A DNA stretch of 64,000 nt from M3007 sp041392625 (GCA_041392625.1 JAWKLR010000003.1:186001-250000); one strand, 5' to 3'; shown: positions 44,327-53,706, counted from the stretch's first letter. Program-made: numbers and translations. Notes: generated by a model from the sequence alone, not told the origin.

Positions 44327-44512
44327 ATGAGTAAGATTTTTGAAGACATTAAGCAAACTATTGCTAACATTGAAGCTGACGTAGAGAAATTTTACGGAGG
44401 AAACAACGCAGCCGGTAGCCGTGTACGTAAGGCTATGCAGGATTTGAAAAACCAGGCTCAGGATTTGCGTAAAGACGTTCTTGACACTAAAAATGCCCGT
44501 TCTGGAAAGTAA
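44327..44512 (+). CDS. histone H1-like (Hc1-type) small protein
   Basis: 61 residues, helical, with a basic C-terminal half: ADVEKFYGGNNAAGSRVRKA and MQDLKNQAQDLRKDVLDTKN. This is the conserved Bacteroidota histone H1/Hc1-like family (typical form: E..K.DVEKFY.K.N.AAGTRVRKAMQDLK). Presumed nucleoid-associated DNA-binding protein in the cytoplasm; the lysine-rich tail of chlamydial Hc1 is absent. Monocistronic: own promoter-like box upstream and a strong terminator 20 bp after the stop codon. Confidence 0.88.
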   Translation: MSKIFEDIKQTIANIEADVEKFYGGNNAAGSRVRKAMQDLKNQAQDLRKDVLDTKNARSGK

Positions 44513-44531
44513 TTTCTATAGAACTAAACCC

Positions 44532-44571
44532 AAAAACGCCGGTTCCTTTCTATGGGAATCGGCGTTTTTTT
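44532..44571 (+). terminator. strong rho-independent terminator
   Basis: AAAAACGCCGGTTCC pairs with GGAATCGGCGTTTTT (one G-U) around a short loop, followed by T-rich sequence. It can work in both directions: it ends the histone H1-like gene and lies downstream of the convergent MBL gene's stop (44600). Confidence 0.88.
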
Positions 44572-44599
44572 ATGCCTAATTTGAAATTTGGATTGGGCT

Positions 44600-45541
44600 T
44601 TACAACTCAAATCGCATCCCCTCTCTACACACCTTAAATCCGGATGTTTCCAGTTGGCTTGCTTTGGCATCATCCCACAATAAGGGGTTGGTGTGATTCA
44701 AATGGATAAAATAAACCTTTGAGTTGATTTGTCCTTCCAGCAACTGCATGGTTTCTGCAACAAACGGGTGTGGTACCTCCGCCATGCTTCTTCCGGGCAA
44801 TTCTCCATCCTGATAAAAGGTCGCATCCAGAAATGCATAATCGGTTGTTTTCAGAACGGTTTGTAAGGATCGGTCCCATTTTTCCCACTTATCAATATCG
44901 GGAATAAAAAGCAGGCTTTTATTGGCTGTTTGAACCTGAAATCCAACGGTTTCTGAAAATTCATCCCGGTGTGGCACCCGAATAGGGGTGATCCGTAAAT
45001 TTGGATTGAGTACCAGGGTAGAATCGGCTTGGATATTCCTGATTTCAATGTTGTTTAGGTCCACTAATTGGCTCCAGGGGCCATTATTGCGCAAGAAATC
45101 TCTCATTCTCGGCATGCAATATACTGGTGCATTTCGAGCACCCAGGACCTCTCTTCCGAGAAACATCAAGCCGGTATAGTGGCCGATGTGTGCATGCGTT
45201 AGAAAAATCCCATCGGGTACTTTTTTTTCCGTGAACCCGCTGACATCCTGCAGGGCCTTCCATTGCGCGGGATAGTCTGGCGTGGCATCCAGCATAAAAA
45301 GTTGGTGCTGATCATAATCAATGATTCCCAGTGCGCACACTTTTTCCCTTTTTCGCTCTTTTGAGTACACCTTTTCACAGCATTGTTTCAGGCAACCGGT
45401 GTGGGGATAACCTCCATCCTGAGCAATACCCAGAACAATCAATTCTTGCCCTGTTTTTAGCTGGATAGAAGAGTGGGGCGGCGTCCAGTTAAGCATTGCT
45501 ATCGCAAATGCTGAGATTAATAATTTTATAAAAATCTGCAC
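44600..45541 (-). CDS. exported MBL-fold hydrolase (PqqB-like)
   Basis: 313 residues from a GTG start. Signal-like N-terminus (LLISAFAIAMLNW). The protein has an early Cys cluster (PHTGCLKQCCEKVYSK), the metal motif THAHIGHYTGL (HxHxGH in place of HxHxDH), IRVPHRDEFSE, FIPDIDKW, LDATFY and HLNHTNP, in the order of PqqB and its relatives. PqqB-like proteins are MBL-fold oxygenases or hydrolases; no other pqq genes are nearby, so a separate role is likely. Periplasmic or inner-membrane-tethered (inference). Divergent from the giant adhesin gene, 53 bp between starts. Confidence 0.82.
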   Translation of the reverse strand: MQIFIKLLISAFAIAMLNWTPPHSSIQLKTGQELIVLGIAQDGGYPHTGCLKQCCEKVYSKERKREKVCALGIIDYDQHQLFMLDATPDYPAQWKALQDVSGFTEKKVPDGIFLTHAHIGHYTGLMFLGREVLGARNAPVYCMPRMRDFLRNNGPWSQLVDLNNIEIRNIQADSTLVLNPNLRITPIRVPHRDEFSETVGFQVQTANKSLLFIPDIDKWEKWDRSLQTVLKTTDYAFLDATFYQDGELPGRSMAEVPHPFVAETMQLLEGQINSKVYFIHLNHTNPLLWDDAKASQLETSGFKVCREGMRFEL

Positions 45542-45594
45542 AATCGGTGTTTTATTTTTAATTTCACTTCATAAACGAACTAATCAACTGTGTA

Positions 45595-48500
45595 ATGGGG
45601 CTAATTCTACATCAAATTAATTTTTTAGTTAAACTATTCTATCCTAAAAGAGAACAATTTGTGTCTTTTTTTGCTTTTTGGGGCATCCTGTTTTTGTTCT
45701 CTCAATCGGGTATGGCGCAACCAATCTGTCAACCGGGACAGCCGCTAGCAAGCACCTGTGCTTCAGCATGCGTTGTCTGCGATTTAGATGGGTATTCAAA
45801 TACCACCGTCAATGGTGCCCAAGGGCAGACAATTCCGGGATATTGTACCCAGGTTGTCCATACCATGGGTTACGTTGGTTTTGTTGCCGGTTCGGTGGAT
45901 TTGGGGTTTGATGTGGAGGTTTTTCCCTGCACTTCTGGATCCGGTATTGAAATGGGGGTTTACTCTACCGATGATTGCCAGAACTTCACCCTGGTATCCA
46001 ATTGCAATACAGCAATGATACAAAATAATACCTATTCTTTTTTCAATAGTGAGCCATTGGTGCCGGGATGCATTTATTATCTGGTCTTTGATAATAATGG
46101 TCCAGCCTCCTGTCCGTTTACAGTAACCGTAACAAGTGGATCTGCAACGGCTCCGGTTCCTTCACCTCCGGCTGTTCCTGCCGGGCCAACCGAAGTTTGT
46201 CCCGGAGCCACAGTGAGTTATTCAATTCCGGAAGTATTTGGGGCCTGCGATTATACCTGGTCGGCTCCTCCCGGAAGTTTGATAAACGGACAGTCCAATC
46301 CGCTGTCCATTACAGGAGCAAGTGGTACAACGGTGGATATCACCTTTGGCAATCAAAGCGGAAATGTATGTGTAAATGCGGTAAATCCATGCTATGGAAA
46401 CAACCCGACTTGTCTGCCTGTAAATGTGGCGCCCATTGTGCCCACAATTTTGCCTCCAGTATCTATTTGTAATGAAGATTCCTACCAGTATATCGATGGG
46501 AATTTTTACATCAATTCAGGAATAATGAGTGCGACCTTTGCGTCCTGGCTCGGTTGTGATAGTGTGGTTAATCAACAGCTAATTGTCCGGCCACCGATCA
46601 TCACCAACCTTGGAACTCAATTGGTATGTGAAGGACAATGTATTCAAATTGGCGGCAACGACTACTGCGATCCGGGATTTTACCAGGTGACCCTGAATTC
46701 ATTCCAGGACTGCGACAGTACAGTCGTTTTTTCTCTGCTTCCATTTCCAATTGAAGCGGATATTGCAATTCCGGATACCTTAGACTGTATGAATCAACTC
46801 GTAGAACTCGATGGTTCCGGTTCTACGTCCAACTCCAACTATTCCTGGTTTGATTCAAATGGGAATTTACTAGGAACAGATATTCTGCAGGAAGTTTCTG
46901 ATCCCGGACAATATACCCTGATTGTAGAACGAACGGCGAGTGGTGTACTTTGTGTTGATTCTGCTTTTGCTGTAGTGGCTATTGACTCACTTGGTCCGGA
47001 TGTTCAAGTCATGGCCGACTCTATGAATTGTGCTGGCGATCCGGTTGTTTTGGATGGAAGTGCTACGGGCACAAATTTATTGTTTACCTGGACCGGACCG
47101 GGAATTGATACCACCAACCAAAATACAGAAGACCCGGAGGTGAATCTGCCGGGGTGGTATGTTTTATCCGTTGAAAACCTGGATAATGGTTGTTCCGGGG
47201 TGGATTCTGCCGAGGTATATTTCCCGGGTCCTATACCCAATTTGAGTTTAGCAGCCGATACCCTGGATTGTTTGGGCCCAGCCAATTTGCACGCAAGTAG
47301 TTCGGATACAATGGCCGTCTTTTCCTGGGCTGGCCCCGGCAGTTTTTCCAGCTCCAGTCCGGATACTATGACCAATCTTGCTGGCTGGTATATTGCAACG
47401 GTGGAGTCTGTTACAGGATGCAGCATGCTTGACTCGATTGAAATACTAGAGAATTTAACTCAACCGGACATAAGCATTGCTGGTGATTCGTTGAGTTGTA
47501 CGGTGCCACAAATAACCCTGGTTGCCAATTCCCTGGATACTGCATTGGTGTATGACTGGATGGGGCCAAACGGAATCAGTGGTACCGCAGATACCTTGTC
47601 AACCAATGAGGCCGGTTTGTATACGGTAGAAGTATCGGGAACAAATGGTTGTACCAGCAGTGCCCAATTCACGGTGCCGATTGATACCCTGACACCGAAT
47701 GTTTCAGCTACAGGGGCAATTTTAGATTGTTTGGGGAATGATGTTTCAGTCATGGGTAGCAGCTCCACAAACGGCGTTAGCTTTTCCTGGGCCGGACCGG
47801 GTGGCTTCACCAGCACCCAACCCGATCCGGTTGTGAATACACCGGGAACATATACCCTTACAGTTACGGCTCCCAACGGATGTACTGCTTCAACCGATGT
47901 GTTGGTTGAAACCGACTCCAATGCCCCGGATATCAATGCTGTTGTTTCCAGCGGCCTGGATTGTGCAACAACAACCGTTCAACTTAACGCGTCGAGTTCG
48001 GATGGAAATGCTGTGATCAGTTGGACCGGGCCAAATGGCTTTACTTCTTCCATGGCAATGGTTTCTATTTCCGTTCCCGGCGATTATACGGCTACAGCGC
48101 TGGCGCAGAATGGATGTTCAACAGATGCAGTTGTTACCGTCTCGATTGATACCCTTGCTCCGGATTTAGCCGTACTTGGCGATACCTTAAGTTGTGCCGA
48201 GCCAGCTGGCTTTGTTAGCAGTAGCTCAAATACAAGCAATGTGACATTTGCATGGACGGGCCCCAATGGCTATACTTCCAACCAGGCAATGGATGCCGTG
48301 AGTGAAGTCGGGCAATACAGCGTCTTGGTTACAGCACCCAATGGATGTACTTCGACACTATCAGTTCAGGTCGATGGGGACTTCGATCTACCGGATGTAT
48401 CCGGTGTAGTTTCAGGGGTGTTGACGTGTGCAGATACCATGGCAACGCTGACAGCGAGCTCATCGGATCCAGCAGTAAGTTTTGTTTGGATTGACCCGTC

Positions 48501-51246
48501 AAACAACCAAACCGGTGGAAATAGCCTGGATGTGGTTCAACCGGGCATCTATGTAACAGAAGCAACTGCCGCAAATGGATGTACCCAAACGGATACCGTG
48601 GAGGTACTTCAAAATATATCGATACCGGACATTGCAGTGACGGCTTCAAATTTGGACTGCAACAATCCAAGTACAACGCTGCAAACCAGCTCTGTTACAA
48701 ATGGATTGATTTACTCCTGGTCGGGTCCTTCAGGCTTTACATCCAGTTTGCCCAACCCGATAGTTTCTTCAGTAGGCCTGTTTACCGTACAGGTTCAGGC
48801 TGGAAACGGGTGTACCAATACGGCTCAGGCGAGTATCCAGATTGATACTATGCCACCCTTGGTTGCTGTAGCAAACAGTGAGTTGCTGACCTGTATTCAA
48901 ACTGAAAGTACCCTATCCAGTCAGTCATCCGATCCGGGGTCTGATTTCAGTTGGTCGGGTCCAAACGGGTTTAATTCCACTGTTTCAGACACAATAACTA
49001 CGGCGCCTGGTTTATATACAGTCCTTGTTACTGCCAGCAATGGCTGTACCAGCACTGAAACCGTTCAGGTGGATCAAGATATTGCGATTCCGGATGCAAT
49101 GGCGGTTGGTGATACCCTCAGCTGCCTTACACCCGGAATACCCATTTCAGGCTCCTCGATGACTTCCAATGTTACATTTGGATGGACCGGCCCTAACAAC
49201 TTTACATCCAGTATTCCCAATCCAACAGTTACGGTGTCCGGAAACTACGTTTTAATGATCACGGCGCCGAATGGTTGTACGAACTCGGCTACCGCTACGG
49301 TAATCCCGGATTCAGGCGAACCAGATTTGGCTGTTTCAAGCACGGACACCATCACCTGTACCATGCCAACGGGCACGATTGATGCCAGCTCCATGACTTC
49401 AGGTGTGGTCTATGCATGGACCGGCCCTGGAGGGTTTACTTCCAATCAACCAACGATTTCGGTGATGCAATCGGGTGTTTACAGTGTTGAAATCACCGCT
49501 CCGAATGGATGTACAACCGCTGCTGCAGTGGATCTTCCGGAAAACCTTACGCCACCGGATATCGGTACGGTAGGGAATACCCTCACTTGCCAGGATACCC
49601 TGGTAGCATTATCCGGAACGTCCATGTCTGCGGGAGTACTGTACTCCTGGACCGGCCCCGGAGGCTTCATGGCTTCCATTCCCAATCCGGAGGTTTCAGA
49701 ACCCGGTACCTATACCCTGGTTTTAACCGGCCTAAATGGATGTACCAGCGAGAGCACCGCAGTGGTAGACACCGATGTGGATCTTCCGGATCTAACCGTT
49801 CCCAGCAGCATACCGGACCTTAACTGTGATAATCTATCACAAACCATAACCGCCTCGTCAACGGACCCGGATGCAGTTTATACCTGGACCGGCCCCAACG
49901 GATTTTCATCCAGCAGTTCAGAAATTGAGGTGCAGGTTCCAGGACAGTATGATTTGATTTTGACCGCCTTAAATGGCTGCACAAATTCAGGCTTTGTTGT
50001 AGTTGGGCAGGACACCCTGACCCCGGACATAGCCGTAAATTCAGATACTATTGATTGCGTACAGGTAACTGGCATGCTCATGGCATCCAGTTCAATCAAC
50101 AATTTGATCTATACCTGGTCTGGCCCGGATGGGTTTACATCCAGTCTTGGAACGGTAACGGTATCTGCTCCCGGCTTGTATTCCCTGGTTGTACGCGGAC
50201 CGAATGGTTGCACCAATACTGCTGAAGGAATAGTGGTTCCAGATACACTTCCACCCGCGGTTCAGGCAGGTGGCGGTCTTATTTCGTGCCTTGACCCGGA
50301 GGCTGAACTCATTGGCGCTTCGTCGGCTATGGGCAGTACATTTACATGGACTGGTCCTGGTGGACTGACCCTGCAAGGTGATCAGGTGCTTACAAGCTTA
50401 CCAGGTATGTATGAATTGCTGGTTACCGCTCCCAATGGCTGTACCAATACGGATCAGAGTGTTGTGGAAGCGGATACAGTCCGGCCTGTGATCGATTTAT
50501 CGGCTGGCGTCTTGACCTGTCGCGATTCCCTTGCGCATATTTTGGCCTTTATTATCCCGGATGATGCCGGATTGATTTGGACGGGGCCACAACCTGGTTT
50601 GCCTGGCAATAATGACCTGGTAGTAGAAACACCGGGTACCTACCAACTGGAAGCAACGGGCTCCAACGGATGTACTGCAACTTCGGAAATAGAAGTCGAG
50701 GAAATTCTTCCGGATTGGTACATCGAGATCGGATCGGATACAACAGTTTTGCAGGGAACCTGGATTACTGTTTATGCCGATTCTGATTTACCGCCGGCAG
50801 ACCTTGCTTCCCGCTATTGGGTTCCCAACTTTGGCTGTTTCCAATGCGACCGGCAGGTATTCCAGGTCAATGAATCCTTTTTATTCCAAATTGCAGTTGA
50901 GGATAAAAATGGTTGTATTCAAACGGATAGCAGACAGATCAATATCATTCCCAACGGGATTTATATTCCGAATATATTCTCCCCGAATGGAGATGGAGAA
51001 AGCGATTTCTTCCAGGTGTTTGCCGCCGAAGGCGTGGACTTGATCAAGCAGTTTAAAGTGTTTGACCGGTGGGGTGATCTGGTATTTTACCAGGAGAACT
51101 ACCAGCCCGGCGATTTCAACGGTGCCTGGGATGGTACCTTCGGAGGGCAGGATCGCACACCAGATGTATTTGTTTGGCAGGTGGAAGTGCTGATGATTGA
51201 CGGCACGGTACTTTACCTTCAAGGGGATGTAACCCTCATTCGGTAA
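45595..51246 (+). CDS. giant Ig-like-repeat surface protein with type B (gliding-type) T9SS sorting domain
   Basis: 1883 residues. Signal segment at about 22-41 (FVSFFAFWGILFLFSQSGMAQ region). The N-terminal 380 residues hold a Cys-rich beta domain (CASACVVCDLDGYSN) and a PKD/Ig-like unit (TEVCPGATVSYSIP). Then about 17 tandem repeats of 75-80 residues, each with an early Cys (ADTLDC, GDTLSC), a central core like YSWTGPNGFTSS and a closing NGC. The end (about 1785-1883) is the gliding-motility-associated C-terminal domain: YIPNIFSPNGDGESDFFQVF and FDRWGDLVFYQ. Secreted by T9SS and held on the surface; adhesion or gliding is the likely use. No catalytic motif. The frame stays open through 5.6 kb. 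Confidence 0.92.
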   Translation: MGLILHQINFLVKLFYPKREQFVSFFAFWGILFLFSQSGMAQPICQPGQPLASTCASACVVCDLDGYSNTTVNGAQGQTIPGYCTQVVHTMGYVGFVAGSVDLGFDVEVFPCTSGSGIEMGVYSTDDCQNFTLVSNCNTAMIQNNTYSFFNSEPLVPGCIYYLVFDNNGPASCPFTVTVTSGSATAPVPSPPAVPAGPTEVCPGATVSYSIPEVFGACDYTWSAPPGSLINGQSNPLSITGASGTTVDITFGNQSGNVCVNAVNPCYGNNPTCLPVNVAPIVPTILPPVSICNEDSYQYIDGNFYINSGIMSATFASWLGCDSVVNQQLIVRPPIITNLGTQLVCEGQCIQIGGNDYCDPGFYQVTLNSFQDCDSTVVFSLLPFPIEADIAIPDTLDCMNQLVELDGSGSTSNSNYSWFDSNGNLLGTDILQEVSDPGQYTLIVERTASGVLCVDSAFAVVAIDSLGPDVQVMADSMNCAGDPVVLDGSATGTNLLFTWTGPGIDTTNQNTEDPEVNLPGWYVLSVENLDNGCSGVDSAEVYFPGPIPNLSLAADTLDCLGPANLHASSSDTMAVFSWAGPGSFSSSSPDTMTNLAGWYIATVESVTGCSMLDSIEILENLTQPDISIAGDSLSCTVPQITLVANSLDTALVYDWMGPNGISGTADTLSTNEAGLYTVEVSGTNGCTSSAQFTVPIDTLTPNVSATGAILDCLGNDVSVMGSSSTNGVSFSWAGPGGFTSTQPDPVVNTPGTYTLTVTAPNGCTASTDVLVETDSNAPDINAVVSSGLDCATTTVQLNASSSDGNAVISWTGPNGFTSSMAMVSISVPGDYTATALAQNGCSTDAVVTVSIDTLAPDLAVLGDTLSCAEPAGFVSSSSNTSNVTFAWTGPNGYTSNQAMDAVSEVGQYSVLVTAPNGCTSTLSVQVDGDFDLPDVSGVVSGVLTCADTMATLTASSSDPAVSFVWIDPSNNQTGGNSLDVVQPGIYVTEATAANGCTQTDTVEVLQNISIPDIAVTASNLDCNNPSTTLQTSSVTNGLIYSWSGPSGFTSSLPNPIVSSVGLFTVQVQAGNGCTNTAQASIQIDTMPPLVAVANSELLTCIQTESTLSSQSSDPGSDFSWSGPNGFNSTVSDTITTAPGLYTVLVTASNGCTSTETVQVDQDIAIPDAMAVGDTLSCLTPGIPISGSSMTSNVTFGWTGPNNFTSSIPNPTVTVSGNYVLMITAPNGCTNSATATVIPDSGEPDLAVSSTDTITCTMPTGTIDASSMTSGVVYAWTGPGGFTSNQPTISVMQSGVYSVEITAPNGCTTAAAVDLPENLTPPDIGTVGNTLTCQDTLVALSGTSMSAGVLYSWTGPGGFMASIPNPEVSEPGTYTLVLTGLNGCTSESTAVVDTDVDLPDLTVPSSIPDLNCDNLSQTITASSTDPDAVYTWTGPNGFSSSSSEIEVQVPGQYDLILTALNGCTNSGFVVVGQDTLTPDIAVNSDTIDCVQVTGMLMASSSINNLIYTWSGPDGFTSSLGTVTVSAPGLYSLVVRGPNGCTNTAEGIVVPDTLPPAVQAGGGLISCLDPEAELIGASSAMGSTFTWTGPGGLTLQGDQVLTSLPGMYELLVTAPNGCTNTDQSVVEADTVRPVIDLSAGVLTCRDSLAHILAFIIPDDAGLIWTGPQPGLPGNNDLVVETPGTYQLEATGSNGCTATSEIEVEEILPDWYIEIGSDTTVLQGTWITVYADSDLPPADLASRYWVPNFGCFQCDRQVFQVNESFLFQIAVEDKNGCIQTDSRQINIIPNGIYIPNIFSPNGDGESDFFQVFAAEGVDLIKQFKVFDRWGDLVFYQENYQPGDFNGAWDGTFGGQDRTPDVFVWQVEVLMIDGTVLYLQGDVTLIR
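46755..50715 (+). repeat. about 17 tandem ~232-bp coding repeats
   Basis: In-gene repeats, each starting at a P-D-[IL] step (PDISIAGDSLSC, PDLAVLGDTLSC, PDIGTVGNTLTC) and ending at NGCT plus a short linker ending in Asp-Thr-Leu or similar. Lengths vary by only a few codons. DNA identity between units is moderate, so they are old duplications; two units (the seventh, with VWIDPSNNQ, and the last, with LIWTGPQPGLPG) deviate most from the WTGPNGF core. Confidence 0.85.
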
Positions 51247-51252
51247 AACAAA

Positions 51253-51290
51253 AAAAGGAGCAACCCGGTTAATAGCCCGGTTGCTCCTTT
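51253..51290. terminator. bidirectional terminator between convergent genes
   Basis: AAAGGAGCAACC pairs with GGTTGCTCCTTT around CGGTTAATAGCCC, flanked by A-run and T-run sides. It lies between the stop codons of the giant gene (51246) and the minus-strand gene (51289). Confidence 0.85.
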
Positions 51291-51741
51291 ACCGAAATGC
51301 AATAGAAACTGAAAAGTATTCTTCTCCGTCCATCAATTGAGAGCCGAACCGGTAGAAGAACATTTTGCCTGCATAGAAATCCAGGTTGCCCCCGGAGTTG
51401 CCATGCCGTGATTCGATGCTGTTTCGGAGGCTGTCGTATTCATGCCGGTCGCGCATCAGGTAGACTAGGGAATTGGTGCCTAAATCCCACATAAGTACCT
51501 GGTCGTAGATGGCTGTTTGGTTGCGCGTGGTATACCAGCATCGGTAGTAACGGTGCACAGCGATGCCGTCTTTTTCTACGCTGCTGCGAAGGTCAAATCC
51601 CAGTTTGATGATGGCATTTTGCTTATCGTCCAATCCGGCTCGCTGGAGATACTGAAGCAGGGTCAGATCTAAGACGGGACATTGAGCAGATAGAAATAAT
51701 GGAAATAAAAGGAAAAGGAGGGTTTGTACGGTTGATCTCAT
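51289..51741 (-). CDS. small exported protein of unknown function
   Basis: 150 residues. Signal peptide (TVQTLLFLLFPLFLSAQ) followed by CPVLDLTLLQYLQRAGLDDK. The middle (HRYYRCWYTTRNQTAIYDQ) is aromatic-rich and the end (EEYFSVSIAFR) is beta. No family recognised; periplasmic by its signal. Convergent with the giant protein gene and shares its terminator. Confidence 0.65.
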   Translation of the reverse strand: MRSTVQTLLFLLFPLFLSAQCPVLDLTLLQYLQRAGLDDKQNAIIKLGFDLRSSVEKDGIAVHRYYRCWYTTRNQTAIYDQVLMWDLGTNSLVYLMRDRHEYDSLRNSIESRHGNSGGNLDFYAGKMFFYRFGSQLMDGEEYFSVSIAFR

Positions 51742-51893
51742 AAATGGCGGTTGGAAAACGATTAAAATAATCCCAAAGATAATCCCATTTTATCAGGATT
51801 CGGGTATAACGCAGCATACCGAAGATATATTGTTAAAAAAATGAATCTGTTTGGGACAAGGGTGGATTGGGTCTAATTAGGTTGCCACTAACA

Positions 51894-53258
51894 TCAATGC
51901 AACACCACCAGTTTTTTGAACTCGGAATATCCATTGGCAGCACCGAAACGAATCCAGTATATACCATTTGGGAGCATCTGTACATCAATTTCCACCTGTT
52001 GTTGCCCGGAAGGTATTTGATGTGTTTGAACAACCATGCCTTTGCTGTCAACCAGGGTCAGGGTTTGGTCGAAACCGGTAGGCTTGGCCCACCACAACTG
52101 CACGGATGCATTGGCCGGGTTGGGGCTGAGCAGGAAGCTTGCTGAGGAAGCAAATGCCTCTTTGCTGGATACTCCAATTCCTCCGTCCTCCAGATTTACG
52201 GGCAGACAAAAGGTGCTGGAATTGTATGCATTGCTGACGGTGAGGCACACATTGAATAATCCGGCAGAAGGAAAGTTGTGTACCGGATTGGTGTCCTGAC
52301 TGGTAGTTCCATCTCCGAAATCCCAGAGCCATTCATCGGGTTCATAAGCGGATAAGTCGGTAAATGAAATCCGGAGCGGGAGGTTTTTGTTTTCCGGTTC
52401 CCACCGAAAGCGGGCACTTGGATGGTTGTTGAGCCCGAGGGTATCGCAGGATGAATCATCCAGTGGGCCGAGCCTGAAATTGGGAAAATTGGGGATGGTC
52501 AGATTATAGACCTCCATCGAAATTCCGTGCTGGATGACCTTGCAATCCTCCCCCTGCCTGTTGGGAAAATTGATGTAGTTGAGGTGTTTGCGACCACCAG
52601 CTGTGGTAATGTAGATTCTTCCGTCGGGCCCTGCCTGAGCAAAATGAAACCAGGGTGGTGCAAAGCCGGAAATGAACAGATCAGATTCGGCAACCAGTAT
52701 TTCAGATGCAAAGATATCATCGGCGAGCAAGTCGAACTGGACAATGGTGGTACTTCGCATTACATAGAGGTACCTTGAATTGTAGGATACTGCACCACCA
52801 TAGTTGTTGAAAATATCCGGAAATGTGTGTTTTTGCATGTTACTCAGTTGCCCAGTACATCGATCAAAGTCAAAGACGGCAACATACCCAGGTTGATTGA
52901 TATATCGTTGTTCAACGCGAATGTATTTTGAACCATTCGGGGAGAAGAAATTCATACCCAGGCCACTATCCAGTGAATCTCCTGCAATTTGCAGGGTCGG
53001 GGTACTCACCCCGGAGGGGCTCAACAGCCAGGTGTAATACCGATTGGTGTCTTCTTCCGGAATAATGAGCCACCAATCCCGGCCATTTCCGTGTTTAACT
53101 GCAGTTAGGTGGCCAAAGGTTAAGGTGTCTACAATGAGTGGAATGTTTTTTTGAAGTACGTTTCCTGAAGTAGGGCCATTAGGAACCGAGACAACACTAT
53201 AATTCACATTTCTACCATCTGCGTATGGATCTGTAATTACATTAAACAAATAAAACAA
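51894..53258 (-). CDS. PKD/T9SS protein copy 1, C-terminal open part
   Basis: 454 residues containing the propeller-like middle, the PKD domain (about residues 310-355) and the sorting domain (last ~80). The first codon is internal; the true start is at 53644. Confidence 0.75.
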   Translation of the reverse strand: MFYLFNVITDPYADGRNVNYSVVSVPNGPTSGNVLQKNIPLIVDTLTFGHLTAVKHGNGRDWWLIIPEEDTNRYYTWLLSPSGVSTPTLQIAGDSLDSGLGMNFFSPNGSKYIRVEQRYINQPGYVAVFDFDRCTGQLSNMQKHTFPDIFNNYGGAVSYNSRYLYVMRSTTIVQFDLLADDIFASEILVAESDLFISGFAPPWFHFAQAGPDGRIYITTAGGRKHLNYINFPNRQGEDCKVIQHGISMEVYNLTIPNFPNFRLGPLDDSSCDTLGLNNHPSARFRWEPENKNLPLRISFTDLSAYEPDEWLWDFGDGTTSQDTNPVHNFPSAGLFNVCLTVSNAYNSSTFCLPVNLEDGGIGVSSKEAFASSASFLLSPNPANASVQLWWAKPTGFDQTLTLVDSKGMVVQTHQIPSGQQQVEIDVQMLPNGIYWIRFGAANGYSEFKKLVVLH

Positions 53259-53644
53259 TGTTTCACTACCAGGCTTAGGTAGAATGATGGCCCCCTGCGG
53301 TAAGCGGTATCCATGCCCGTCTCCATTAGTTTTGCAATCCCGTCTCCGTTTTGCATCAGGGTGTGGTTGTTTTTGTAGATTTTTTCACCATTTGTATAAA
53401 ACAATAAATTACCCAATGAGTCACAAATTGCCGCATTTGTGCCATGAAAATTCATATCAATATCCTGCCGGATGGATTGCTGTGGAAAAACCGAATCCCG
53501 AAAGTTCAGAATGAAGCCACCAAAATCATCGTCAGGAGGTGATTGAGCACCTCCTTCATATCCTAGTATCCAGACAGCATCGCGGAGTTGTGCCTGACAG
53601 AGGCAGGCAAGGCAAATCAAAATAAGCGTAAACAGGTATTTCAT
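53237..53644 (-). CDS. PKD/T9SS protein copy 1, N-terminal open part
   Basis: 135 codons with signal peptide and the first domain up to MDTAYRRG; the last ~18 residues are out of frame. The start ATG lies 14 bp after a GC-rich hairpin (53658-53682). Confidence 0.65.
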   Translation of the reverse strand: MKYLFTLILICLACLCQAQLRDAVWILGYEGGAQSPPDDDFGGFILNFRDSVFPQQSIRQDIDMNFHGTNAAICDSLGNLLFYTNGEKIYKNNHTLMQNGDGIAKLMETGMDTAYRRGPSFYLSLVVKHCFICLM

Positions 53645-53657
53645 AGGAATAAAATTT

Positions 53658-53682
53658 CCGGGGCAGCAAGACGCTGCCCCGG
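53658..53682 (-). terminator. GC-rich hairpin between copies 1 and 2
   Basis: CCGGGGCAGC pairs perfectly with GCTGCCCCGG around a five-base loop. On the minus strand it follows the stop of copy 2 and is succeeded by AAATTTTATT, 14 bp before the start of copy 1. It could end copy 2 transcription or be a leader structure of copy 1. The equivalent hairpin between copies 2 and 3 (about 55460-55485) is damaged. Confidence 0.55.
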
Positions 53683-53706
53683 ATGTAACAAGAATTGGTT
53701 AAAACA

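Larger units (their letters stand above)
51894..53644 (-). pseudogene. T9SS-secreted PKD-domain protein, copy 1 (one frameshift)
   Basis: A gene of about 583 codons: signal peptide (KYLFTLILICLACLCQA) and N-terminal domain (VWILGYEGGAQSPPDDDFGG), a WD40/propeller-like middle (DTNRYYTWLLSPSG, KYIRVEQRYINQPGYVAVFD), a PKD domain (EWLWDFGDGTTSQDTN) and a type A sorting domain (LLSPNPANASVQLWW ... EFKKLVVLH). The frame switches at about 53290, where copy 2 shows the continuous reading AIILPKPGSETLYYLFN. Otherwise intact, so a single indel is enough to explain it. The same domain plan follows in copy 2 directly upstream. Function unknown; a surface or secreted protein. Confidence 0.75.

Noticed and set aside
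46755..50715. Regular ~232-bp periodicity that could suggest a CRISPR or satellite array
   Set aside because: The repeats are translated in one open frame, are far too long for CRISPR repeats, and encode Ig-like domains with conserved Cys and WTGPNGF cores.
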